A DNA stretch of 22,389 nucleotides from Solirubrobacterales bacterium (GTDB lineage: Bacteria; Actinomycetota; Thermoleophilia; Solirubrobacterales; Solirubrobacteraceae). The notes beneath the pieces are model-generated. The model was not told the origin of the DNA, searched no databases, and saw nothing but the letters and a program-made list of their open reading frames with translations. The DNA lies in NCBI GenBank assembly GCA_003157595.1, contig PMKB01000215.1, forward strand, positions 1 through 22,389, given 5' to 3'. Shown here piece after piece: positions 13,972 to 20,187 of the stretch (positions are counted from its first letter, which is position 1; each line of letters starts with the position of its first letter). Both the position numbers and the translations under genes were made by a program.

Positions 13972-15426
13972 ATGGCAGACGCCTCCCAGATCGAGGCCGA
14001 GCTCGCCGTCGTCGGCGCCGGAGCGGCTGGGCTGTACGTGGCGTTGTGCGCGGCAGCGGCCGGCGCCAGCGTCGCGCTGGTCTCGGCGACGACGCTGGCC
14101 CAGACGGCGAGCTACTGGGCACAGGGTGGCCTCGCCGCGGCGATCGGGCCCGACGACAACGCTGAGCTCCACGAGCTGGACACCGAGCGCGCCGGGCGGG
14201 GACTGGTTCGCCCCTCGGCCGCCGCCGTGCTCTGCGCCGAGGCCCCGGAGCGCGTGCATGACCTCGAGCGCCTCGGCGTCAATTTCGACACCGACCGCGC
14301 AGGGACGCTCTCGCTCAGCCTGGAGGGCGGGCACTCGCTGCGCCGCGTCGTGCACTCCGGCGGAAGCGCGACCGGGCGCCGCGTCGTGCGCCAGCTGTCG
14401 GCGCTGGCTGCACAGGAGCCGCTGATCGAAGTTCTCGAGCATGCGCGCGCCGACACCCTGCTGCTCGCCGACGGGCGGTGCATCGGCCTCGCCTGCGGGG
14501 ACGGGCGGGCGGTGCGCGCGCGGGCGGTCGTGGTCTGCGCAGGCGGCGCAGCAGCGCTCTGGGCGCGGACGACCAACCCGCCGGGGTCGCTCGGCAGCGG
14601 GATGGCGCTCGCATACCACGCGGGCGCGCAGCTCGCCGACCTGGAGTTCCTGCAGTTCCATCCGACCGCCGTGATCGGCGTGGCCGGGCGCGAGGGGTAC
14701 CTCGTGACAGAGGCGATCCGCGGCGAAGGCGCGCGCCTGCTGGACGCGGACGGCGAGCGCTTCGTCGATGAGCTGGCGCCGCGGGACGAGGTGTCGGCGG
14801 CTATCCACGACCTGCTCGAACGCACGGGCGCCAAGGCGGTCTCGCTCGATATGCGCGAAGTCGATCCGACGCTGTTCCCGAACGTGGTCGATACGCTCGC
14901 CGAGGCCGGGATCGACGTGACGACGCAGCTGATCCCGGTGGCGCCGGCGGCCCACTTCATGATGGGCGGAATCACGACCGACTTGCACGCCCGCTCGAGA
15001 TTGGCGGGGCTGTATGCGGTGGGCGAGTCGGCCTGCACCGGCCTGCACGGCGCGAACCGGCTCGCCTCCAACTCGCTGAGCGAGTGTTTCGTTTTCGGCG
15101 CGCGCGCCGCGCGAGCGGCGCTCGAGGAGCCCGCCGCCGCGAGGGGGCTCACGCCGAACTGCGTCGAGCTCGTCGGCGAGGTCACGCAGGCGACCCGCAC
15201 TGCGCTTTGGGAGCACGCTGGACTGCGCCGCACGCGGGACGGTCTCGAGCTCCTGCTCGAGGATCCCTATCCGTTGGCCCGGCTGATCGGAGCCTGTGCA
15301 TTGGCGCGCGAGGAGAGCCGGGGCGCCCACTTGCGTGACGATCACCCGCGGACCGATACCGAGCTCGACGCGACGCACACGATCGTCTCGCCCGATGGAG
15401 CCGTCAGCTTCGAGCGCTGGGAATGA
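13972..15426 (+). CDS. nadB: L-aspartate oxidase
   Basis: This flavoenzyme oxidises L-aspartate to iminoaspartate, the first step of de novo NAD synthesis. It has 484 residues, slightly short because the C-terminal helical domain is compact. The FAD Rossmann motif is AELAVVGAGAAGLYVALCAA (about residues 8-27). Other family segments are ASYWAQGGLAAAIGPDDN, HSLRRVVHSGGSATGRRVV, LEFLQFHPTAV, EAIRGEGARLLDADGERFVDELAPRDEV, PAAHFMMGGITTDLHARS and ESACTGLHGANRLASNSLSECFVFGARAA. The HPTA and GANRLASNS blocks, together with the absence of an SdhA-type covalent-flavin His motif, point to NadB rather than SdhA. ATG at 13,972 directly precedes the fold. No nadA or nadC is adjacent here. Confidence 0.94.
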   Translation: MADASQIEAELAVVGAGAAGLYVALCAAAAGASVALVSATTLAQTASYWAQGGLAAAIGPDDNAELHELDTERAGRGLVRPSAAAVLCAEAPERVHDLERLGVNFDTDRAGTLSLSLEGGHSLRRVVHSGGSATGRRVVRQLSALAAQEPLIEVLEHARADTLLLADGRCIGLACGDGRAVRARAVVVCAGGAAALWARTTNPPGSLGSGMALAYHAGAQLADLEFLQFHPTAVIGVAGREGYLVTEAIRGEGARLLDADGERFVDELAPRDEVSAAIHDLLERTGAKAVSLDMREVDPTLFPNVVDTLAEAGIDVTTQLIPVAPAAHFMMGGITTDLHARSRLAGLYAVGESACTGLHGANRLASNSLSECFVFGARAARAALEEPAAARGLTPNCVELVGEVTQATRTALWEHAGLRRTRDGLELLLEDPYPLARLIGACALAREESRGAHLRDDHPRTDTELDATHTIVSPDGAVSFERWE

Positions 15427-15481
15427 CGGCCCGGCGCTCCGGCCCCGGACCCGCAAGATCCGCGCGTTCGGGGCGAGTTGA

Positions 15482-15503
15482 CGCGGCGCGCGCTTAAGCC
15501 GCG
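15482..15503. terminator. Possible terminator hairpin after nadB
   Basis: CGCGGC (15,482-15,487) and GCCGCG (15,498-15,503) form a 6-bp stem about 55 bp after the nadB stop. No T-tract follows. The rest of the gap to 15,614 holds a TTGACA at 15,557-15,562 with no well-spaced -10, a CATACT at 15,543-15,548, and a bulged inverted repeat GACAC/GTGTC around 15,559-15,580. The promoter of the next gene is therefore somewhere here but not resolved. Confidence 0.3.
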
Positions 15504-15614
15504 CATAACATCACCGCTCGATTGGGCTTCACACGCCGGGTCCATACTGGCCCTCGTTGACACTCAGACCGAGTTGTGTCTGGTGCTCTTGTAACCGAGA
15601 GAAACGGGCGGGCG

Positions 15615-16052
15615 ATGTATCAATTCAGTCGCGGCATCTACAGGGAGCTCTCGCCGCTGGTGGATCGAGGCAACGGCGCGCGCAGCACCTTCGAAGTCCG
15701 GCTGGCCCTGCTGCGAGCCTGTGAGGCGTCGGTCGAGCGACTCGCCACCGACCGCCACTACTTCGCGCGGCCGGCCCGCACACTGTTCAGCGACATCCGC
15801 TGCTACTTCCCCGTCTGCCGGCAGGAGCAGGTCTACGGCGTCGTCGACCGCTACATGGCGCTGGCCGACGAGTTCGTGGCCGCCCTCCCGCGCAACGGCG
15901 TCGACCCGCAGGGCAACCCGCTTCAGTGTCGCGCGGTTACGCGCAAGGGGACCGCCTGCCTTCGCGCGCCGCTGCCCGCGAACGGCTACTGCCCGTCGCA
16001 CCAGCACCTCGCCGAGACCGAGGACTGCGAAGTACCAGCGCTCGCCGCGTAG
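15615..16052 (+). CDS. Conserved actinobacterial protein of unknown function with Cys/His finger (MYQFSR family)
   Basis: The 145-residue product begins MYQFSRGIYRELSPLV, a start I recognise from an uncharacterised family in Thermoleophilia. The middle is helical with RLATDRHYFARPARTLFSDIRCYFPVCRQEQVYGVVDRYMALADEF. The C-terminus holds a compact finger, LQCRAVTRKGTACLRAPLPANGYCPSHQ, with the C-x8-C-x10-C-x2-H spacing of short zinc-binding motifs (like DUF5763) that read 'CkattkkGtpCkr...yCxxH'. Function is unknown; such fingers occur in small nucleic-acid-associated or signalling proteins. ATG 15,615 is preferred over an in-frame GTG at 15,576 because the family begins MYQFSR. It stands alone, 188 bp after nadB. 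Confidence 0.75.
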   Translation: MYQFSRGIYRELSPLVDRGNGARSTFEVRLALLRACEASVERLATDRHYFARPARTLFSDIRCYFPVCRQEQVYGVVDRYMALADEFVAALPRNGVDPQGNPLQCRAVTRKGTACLRAPLPANGYCPSHQHLAETEDCEVPALAA

Positions 16053-16176
16053 CGGGTCTTCTCGCAACGTTGAGCGCGAAGCGCTGAGCGCCTTCACGCC
16101 GGCCTGGCCGAGACGCAGGTCGGCAACGCCGGCTGGTTGCGGCTGGCGAGGACGCCGCCGTACGCCGCCGTAAGCG

Positions 16177-16207
16177 GTGGCAGGTTCCGAGCAGGCCCGC
16201 CTGCCAC
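16177..16207. repeat. Inverted repeat upstream of the hydroxyacid dehydrogenase
   Basis: GTGGCAGG (16,177-16,184) and CCTGCCAC (16,200-16,207) form a perfect 8-bp stem with a 15-nt loop that itself contains GCAGG. The repeat ends 10 bp before the TAAGGT -10 of the next gene, where a -35 region would be. It may be an operator or the terminator of the preceding gene. Just upstream a 10-bp unit (acgccgccgt) occurs twice in tandem at about 16,152-16,171. Confidence 0.45.
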
Positions 16208-16217
16208 GCACAGCCGC

Positions 16218-16223
16218 TAAGGT
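16218..16223 (+). promoter_or_regulatory. Candidate -10 (TAAGGT) of a leaderless gene
   Basis: TAAGGT is followed by exactly 7 nt and GTG at 16,231, the start that gives the proper Rossmann N-terminus. No recognisable -35 lies 17 bp upstream; that place is occupied by the inverted repeat at 16,177-16,207, so an activator or alternative sigma factor is possible. Confidence 0.5.
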
Positions 16224-16230
16224 GCGCCGC

Positions 16231-17115
16231 GTGCCGGCCACCCGCATCGGCTTCATCGGGCTCGGGATCATGGGCTCGCGCATGGCTGCGAACCTCCGCC
16301 GCGCGGGCTTCGGGGTGACGGTTTACAACCGCACGACGCAGACCGCCCGCGACTGGGCAGCCGAGCACGGCGGGCAGGTCGCACAGTCGCCCGCAACGCT
16401 TGCCGCAGCGGTCGACATCCTGTTCACGATGGTCGTCGACGGCCCGCAGGTCCGTGAGCTGTTGCTCGGCCCCGACGGCGCGGCCGAGGGCGCCGCGCCC
16501 GGCCTGCTCTGCATCGACTGCTCGACGATCGGCCAGGCAGCGGCGGTGGAGATCGGCGCCGAGCTCGCCGCCCGCGGGCTGCGGCTGCTCGACGCCCCTG
16601 TCACCGGTTCGCTGCCGGGAGCGCGCGACGGCACGCTGTTGATCATGGTGGGCGGCGAAGCCGCCGACCTCGAGCAGGCGCGCCCGGCGTTCGATGCGAT
16701 GGGCACGACGGTCCTGCACGTCGGCCCGCTCGGGGCCGGCCAGGCGATCAAGGTGATCAACAACTCCGTCGCGGCAGCCAACGTAGCAACGGTCGCCGAG
16801 GCCCTGATCGCCGGCAAGGCCGCCGGCGTGGACCTCGACTCCCTGGTCGCCGTGATGGACGGCGGCGCCGCCGGCTCGAAGATGCTGGCGCTCAAACAGG
16901 AGCCGATGCGCAAACACGACTTCACGCCGCTGTTTCGCCTCGCCCACATGATCAAGGACGTCGAGCTGTGCCTCGACGCCGCGACAGTGCCGTTCGAGAG
17001 CGCGCAGCGCGTGCTTGCCGACATGCGCGCGGCCGAACGCGCAGGGCACGGCGACGATGACTTCGCGGCCCTGGTCGCCGCGGTCGAGCAGCGCACCGGC
17101 CTGCGTCTCGCATAG
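16231..17115 (+). CDS. NAD(P)-dependent beta-hydroxyacid dehydrogenase (3-hydroxyisobutyrate dehydrogenase family)
   Basis: This 294-residue protein of the 3-hydroxyisobutyrate / tartronate-semialdehyde reductase family has the N-terminal Rossmann motif RIGFIGLGIMGSRMAANLRRAGF, then VYNRTTQTA, the substrate-binding DAPVTGSLPGARDGTLLIMVGG, and the catalytic lysine helix GAGQAIKVINNSVAAANVATVAEAL. The C-terminal helical domain ends with KDVELCLDAA and the usual GHGDDDFAALV. The four signature regions are intact, so it should be active on a beta-hydroxyacid such as 3-hydroxyisobutyrate or D-glycerate; the sequence does not say which. GTG at 16,231 is preferred; upstream in-frame codons overlap the inverted repeat and its -10. 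A small glyoxalase-fold gene follows after 48 bp. Confidence 0.93.
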   Translation: MPATRIGFIGLGIMGSRMAANLRRAGFGVTVYNRTTQTARDWAAEHGGQVAQSPATLAAAVDILFTMVVDGPQVRELLLGPDGAAEGAAPGLLCIDCSTIGQAAAVEIGAELAARGLRLLDAPVTGSLPGARDGTLLIMVGGEAADLEQARPAFDAMGTTVLHVGPLGAGQAIKVINNSVAAANVATVAEALIAGKAAGVDLDSLVAVMDGGAAGSKMLALKQEPMRKHDFTPLFRLAHMIKDVELCLDAATVPFESAQRVLADMRAAERAGHGDDDFAALVAAVEQRTGLRLA

Positions 17116-17163
17116 CTGCGCAAGACGGCCGCCCTGATCCGCTGCTAGCCTCGGCGCCAGGCC

Positions 17164-17559
17164 ATGAACCGCGTCGTCCACTTCGAGATCCACGCCGAGG
17201 ACCCGGACCGCGCGGAGCGCTTCTACGCCGACGTGTTCGGCTGGACGATCACGCGATGGAAGAGCCCCGTCGACTACCGGCTCCTGAGCACGGGCGAGGG
17301 TACGCCGGGCATCGACGGCGCGATCATGGCGCGCGGCGAGCCGCTCGCCGGCAAAGGCGTCGGCGGCTACGTCTGCACGGTCTCCGTTGAGGATCTCGGC
17401 GCCACCGAGCGGCGCGTTCTGAGTGCCGGCGGCCAGCGGGTCCGCGACCGCCAGGCGATCCCCGGCATCGGGCTGCATGCCTACTTCAAGGACACCGAGG
17501 GGAACATCTTCGGCGCCCTGCAGCCGGCGGCGCGGCAACCGGATCCGCCGCCCGACTGA
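17164..17559 (+). CDS. VOC (glyoxalase/bleomycin-resistance fold) protein
   Basis: This 131-residue vicinal-oxygen-chelate protein starts VVHFEIHAEDPDRAERFYADVFGW, the standard first beta-alpha-beta module with a metal-binding His. The second module includes GGYVCTVSVEDLGATERRVLSAGGQ and ends HAYFKDTEGNIFGALQPAA with the usual D-x-E-G-N motif and a terminal-strand residue near a ligand position. It closely follows the layout of actinobacterial VOC proteins annotated as glyoxalase-like. The substrate is unknown. TAGCCT (17,146-17,151) lies 12 nt before the ATG, so it may have its own promoter with a leader of only about five bases, or be co-transcribed with the dehydrogenase 48 bp upstream. 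Confidence 0.88.
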   Translation: MNRVVHFEIHAEDPDRAERFYADVFGWTITRWKSPVDYRLLSTGEGTPGIDGAIMARGEPLAGKGVGGYVCTVSVEDLGATERRVLSAGGQRVRDRQAIPGIGLHAYFKDTEGNIFGALQPAARQPDPPPD

Positions 17560-17655
17560 ACGCGCGCCGGCGCCGCAAAGCTCGCCCCAGGTCGCCGAGA
17601 ATGCTTCGCGAGCGCCGCGGAGGCGGGTGAGAAGTACCGAATATTGCAGGGAAAT

Positions 17656-17684
17656 TTGGAGATTTCGCGAGTGTTGCGTATCCT
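17656..17684 (+). promoter_or_regulatory. Probable promoter of the DUF1802 gene
   Basis: TTGGAG (17,656-17,661), a 17-bp spacer and TATCCT (17,679-17,684) lie in an AT-rich pocket. The predicted leader is about 65 nt, long for this window, and carries GAAGG eight bases before ATG at 17,756 as a Shine-Dalgarno. A second -10-like TTTATAGGT overlaps just downstream. The octamer TTCGCGAG occurs at 17,605-17,612 and again inside this spacer at 17,664-17,671. Confidence 0.5.
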
Positions 17685-17755
17685 TTATAGGTCGCCGGCT
17701 CCGCTCTGACGCGACGCGGCGGTGGCAGATGTAACTCCTGACGAAGGTTTCTTCA

Positions 17756-18388
17756 ATGCCGATTGCATTCAAAGAATGGGCTGTGACCGTACGAGCGCTC
17801 GCCGAGGGTGAGCAGCTCGTGACCCTGCGCAAGGGCGGCATCCGCGAGCCCAACAAGCGCTTCGAGGTCGAGCACGAGCGCTTCTTCCTCTATCCGACTT
17901 TCGACCATCAGCGCACCGACCTGGTCCGCGAGTCCCACCGTCCCGAGTTGCGTCGCGCGCTCGAGGAGGGCGTCTGGGCCGACGGCGAGCCGGTGCTGGC
18001 GCACGCGCGCAACGGACTGGCACTGCTGCCTCCTGACCGCGTGCGCATCCGCGCGTGGGCCGAGGTCGCCGCGCAGTACACGGTGACCGATCCGCGCATC
18101 GTCGACGCGCTGTCTCCCTTCTACGTCTGGACCTCCGACTACGCCGAGAAGCGACTGGAGTGGAAGCGCCGCCACCCGCTGCACGTGCTGCTGCTTCGCA
18201 CCTACCGCATCCCGCGCCCTGTCACCGTTAAGGTCAAGGACGAGTATGCCGGCTGTCGCTCGTGGCTCGAGCTTTCGCGCGATCTTCCGTTCGAGGGCAC
18301 CCCGGTGCTCGCCGATGAGGAGTTCGAGCGCGCCGCGGAGGAGATCGAGTCGATCGCGCTCGGCTCCCGCCAAGCGGTCTTCGCCTAA
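17756..18388 (+). CDS. DUF1802 family protein
   Basis: The 210-residue product begins MPIAFKEWAVTVRALAEGEQLVTLRKGGIREPNKRF, followed by VEHERFFLYPTFDHQ. This is the diagnostic N-terminus of DUF1802, a family of unknown function found across bacteria. Later parts include VRIRAWAEVAAQYTVTD, ALSPFYVWTSDYAEKRLEWKRRHPLHVLLLRTYRI and a final acidic helix. The LRKGGIRE and PTFDHQ blocks are conserved but no catalytic role is established. ATG at 17,756 has a Shine-Dalgarno (GAAGG) eight bases upstream and a promoter about 70 bp upstream. The gene is followed by an unrelated reading frame 65 bp later on the same strand. Confidence 0.88.
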   Translation: MPIAFKEWAVTVRALAEGEQLVTLRKGGIREPNKRFEVEHERFFLYPTFDHQRTDLVRESHRPELRRALEEGVWADGEPVLAHARNGLALLPPDRVRIRAWAEVAAQYTVTDPRIVDALSPFYVWTSDYAEKRLEWKRRHPLHVLLLRTYRIPRPVTVKVKDEYAGCRSWLELSRDLPFEGTPVLADEEFERAAEEIESIALGSRQAVFA

Positions 18389-18453
18389 GCAGTCAGAGCC
18401 GGACAGCCCGCGTCCTGGGGGCTGGCGAGCGCCGGATCGAGCGGAGCAAGGAC

Positions 18454-19194
18454 GTGCCCTGGACCGAGTCGAACTCGCCTCACTTTGAGGCGCGCCACGA
18501 GGACTCCGACGAGCGCGGCACCGCGGCCGTGCTCGAGTTGCTCGAGACGACGCGGGAGTCGCTCGCGCGGATCTTCCCGCAGGTGCCCGAGGAGGTAACC
18601 GTGGTGATGCACGCGAGCACGTTCGCCCTGTGCCTGGGCGCGCCGGCGCTGCCACTTGCCTGGCTGGCGAGCCGGCGGCCGGCGCGCCGCTATCTCGCCG
18701 GCTGGTGCGCAGGGCGCACGCTGCACATGCTCGCCCCGGCGGCACTGGAGCACCGCGCCTCGGCGGTGCCCGACTCACGCGACATGCTGATGATGACGCC
18801 CGCGGCGCTCTACGCGCAGCTTGTGATCGCCGCCAACAACCGCAGCCTGCCGCCACCGCTCCGCCCCCGCCACGCACGCTGGGCGTGGCTGATCTGGGGC
18901 GCGGCCGCTCACTTCTCCGGCCAGAACGTGTTCGCGCGTCCCGCGATCGCCCGCCGGCTGCGCGACGATCCCACGCCGCGGTTTCCACCACAGCTGCGTG
19001 ACGCCGCGCTGCTCGGCGGCACCGTTTTCGACCTGCTCGAACGCGAGCGCGGCGCCAACGCGGCGATCAACCTGGCGTTCACGCACCCGACCGGAGCGCC
19101 CGCGCGAGCGCTGGAGCAGGCCTTTGCCGGCCGCTCACTGGTGGACAGCCAGGGCGTCTGGCGCGCGCATCTCGCGCGGCTGGCCGCTCCCTGA
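18454..19194 (+). CDS. Peptidase MA-like protein apparently lacking the zinc-protease motif
   Basis: This 246-residue protein starts PWTESNSPHFEARHEDSDERGTAAVLELLETTRESLARIF, then PEEVTVVMH, the pattern of the N-terminal region of gluzincin-like peptidase MA proteins ('W...spHF.v.y', then a helix, then a v-v-v strand). The later ARWAWLIWGAAAHFSGQNVFARPA resembles the 'W...GlA.yf.g' helix that follows the active site in that group. Between them, where HExxH would be expected, the sequence reads TPAALYAQLVIAANN, with no zinc-binding His-Glu. It may be a non-catalytic relative; the family assignment is inference. GTG at 18,454 has a purine-rich GGAG/AAGGA just upstream. It converges with the next gene with 9 bp between stops. 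No signal peptide is seen. Confidence 0.65.
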   Translation: MPWTESNSPHFEARHEDSDERGTAAVLELLETTRESLARIFPQVPEEVTVVMHASTFALCLGAPALPLAWLASRRPARRYLAGWCAGRTLHMLAPAALEHRASAVPDSRDMLMMTPAALYAQLVIAANNRSLPPPLRPRHARWAWLIWGAAAHFSGQNVFARPAIARRLRDDPTPRFPPQLRDAALLGGTVFDLLERERGANAAINLAFTHPTGAPARALEQAFAGRSLVDSQGVWRAHLARLAAP

Positions 19195-19203
19195 CGCCGG
19201 GCC

Positions 19204-19695
19204 TCAATCCCAGACGTGTGTGGCCATGAACAGCACGACCGCCAGCAGCGCGACGCCGAGCAGCAGGGCCGCTAGCACGCGCGTCGCACGGGGTGAGCTC
19301 ACGCGCGCCGCCGCGCCCGGGGCGATGTCATTCTGCAGCAGCACATCGCGCGCCGCCTCGAGCCCGGAGCTCGCGACGAGCAGCTCGCGCGGGCCGGCCG
19401 CCATGAAGTCGGGCACGTCGAACCCCGCCGGGCGGCGCATCAGGCTGGGGATCCCCTCCGCCAGCAGCATGCCCTCGATCAGCTCGGCCTCGGCCTGGTT
19501 GCGTGTCCACGCGACACGCACGAGACCGCCCTGCGCGTACTGCGGCTTGATCTTCCGCGCGCGCTCCTGCCGTTCGCTGAGTCGCGCCTCCCCGCCGCCG
19601 GAAAAGACCAGCGGCATGCCGCACCGCACGCAGAACCGCTCGCCGCCGCCATGCTCCGCCGCGCAACTCGGGCAGACCAGCGGCGCGTCCATCAC
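19204..19695 (-). CDS. Zinc-ribbon / DUF2007-like protein with C-terminal membrane anchor
   Basis: The 163-residue product has a zinc ribbon at residues about 7-30 (LVCPSCAAEHGGGERFCVRCGMPL). A middle domain follows, GLVRVAWTRNQAEAELIEGMLLAEGIPSLMRRP through MAAGPRELLVASSGLEAARDVLL, matching the DUF2007 'putative signal-transducing' fold (strand, helix ending in a short loop, then second strand and helix). One transmembrane helix lies near the end (VLAALLLGVALLAVVLFMA). It is therefore cytoplasmic and tail-anchored. The start is GTG 19,695, overlapping the TGA of mec, or the adjacent ATG 19,692 (GTGATG). It is the last gene of the cysteine-pathway operon, which suggests but does not show a link to sulfur carrier or metal handling. 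Confidence 0.82.
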   Translation of the reverse strand: MMDAPLVCPSCAAEHGGGERFCVRCGMPLVFSGGGEARLSERQERARKIKPQYAQGGLVRVAWTRNQAEAELIEGMLLAEGIPSLMRRPAGFDVPDFMAAGPRELLVASSGLEAARDVLLQNDIAPGAAARVSSPRATRVLAALLLGVALLAVVLFMATHVWD

Positions 19696-20105
19696 AGCAC
19701 GTTCAGCCCGACCTCTTCAGGCGTGTCCGACTCGATCCGCCACGCCCGCACCTCGGGCTCATCGCCCGCGACCCCGACGATGACGTAGATCGAGCCAGGC
19801 CACAGCGCGCCAACCCCGGGGCGGAACGCCATGCTGATGTCGGTCTGGGACGGATACGGCGCCGTGCGCGTATGCGAGTGGTAGATCGCTCCGTAGTCCC
19901 ACCGCTGAGCGTCGATCTCTTCCTGGATCCGGATCTGGTCGGCCGAGTCCATCTCGTAGCGCAACGGGCTGGCCGCCGCATTGCGCGCCCGAAACACCGC
20001 CACCGCCTCCCCGTCGACCGAGGCGACGATGCCGCAGCACTCGTCCGGCGCGTCGGCCAGCGCGTGCGCGATCAGTTCCTCGTACAGCGGGCGGCTGATC
20101 TTCAT
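19692..20105 (-). CDS. mec: JAMM/MPN+ metalloprotease, CysO-cysteine peptidase-like
   Basis: This 137-residue single-domain JAMM protease has the full metal site: Glu22 (DAPDECCGIV) and H76-x-H78-x7-S86-x2-D89 in YHSHTRTAPYPSQTD. In Mycobacterium tuberculosis the homologue Mec hydrolyses the CysO-cysteine adduct to release cysteine and regenerate CysO. Here it lies in the same run as cysO and cysM, supporting that role. The CysO in this cluster ends Gly-Gly-Arg, so a second role in trimming the terminal Arg is possible, as QbsD does for QbsE in Pseudomonas. ATG at 20,105 gives the family N-terminus MKISRPLYEELIAHALADAPDECCG. It lies 82 bp after cysM, with a strong hairpin in that gap. Confidence 0.93.
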   Translation of the reverse strand: MKISRPLYEELIAHALADAPDECCGIVASVDGEAVAVFRARNAAASPLRYEMDSADQIRIQEEIDAQRWDYGAIYHSHTRTAPYPSQTDISMAFRPGVGALWPGSIYVIVGVAGDEPEVRAWRIESDTPEEVGLNVL

Positions 20106-20167
20106 CGCTGCCGGGCGCCGACGGAGCCGGTGGCAAGCAGACGTTGCGGCGAAGGCCACATCGCCTG

Positions 20168-20184
20168 CCCCCCGCCACGGGGGG
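20168..20184. terminator. C6/G6 hairpin just after cysM
   Basis: CCCCCC (20,168-20,173) and GGGGGG (20,179-20,184) enclose a 5-nt loop, starting three bases beyond the cysM stop (20,188-20,190) on the minus strand. It is very stable but has no U-run. It may partly terminate or attenuate transcription from cysM into mec, or protect the cysM 3' end after processing. Confidence 0.5.
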
Positions 20185-20187
20185 TCG

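Noticed and set aside
13972..15426. Possible second SdhA/fumarate reductase flavoprotein
   Set aside because: The motif set (ASYWAQGG, GANRLASNS, short C-terminus) fits L-aspartate oxidase, and no SdhB-like gene is adjacent.
12613..15456. 947-residue minus-strand frame
   Set aside because: It is antisense to nadB and the zinc-ribbon genes and overlaps the deacetylase in another frame. Composition is Arg/Ala/Gly-rich with no domains, typical of a GC-driven shadow.
17146..17151. TAGCCT as a clean leaderless -10 for the VOC gene
   Set aside because: The spacing to ATG is 12 nt rather than 6-8, so it was kept only as a possible promoter with a very short leader and not counted among the clear cases.
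15937..17856. 639-residue minus-strand frame
   Set aside because: Antisense to the hydroxyacid dehydrogenase and VOC genes. It has no recognisable motifs and crosses clear promoters.
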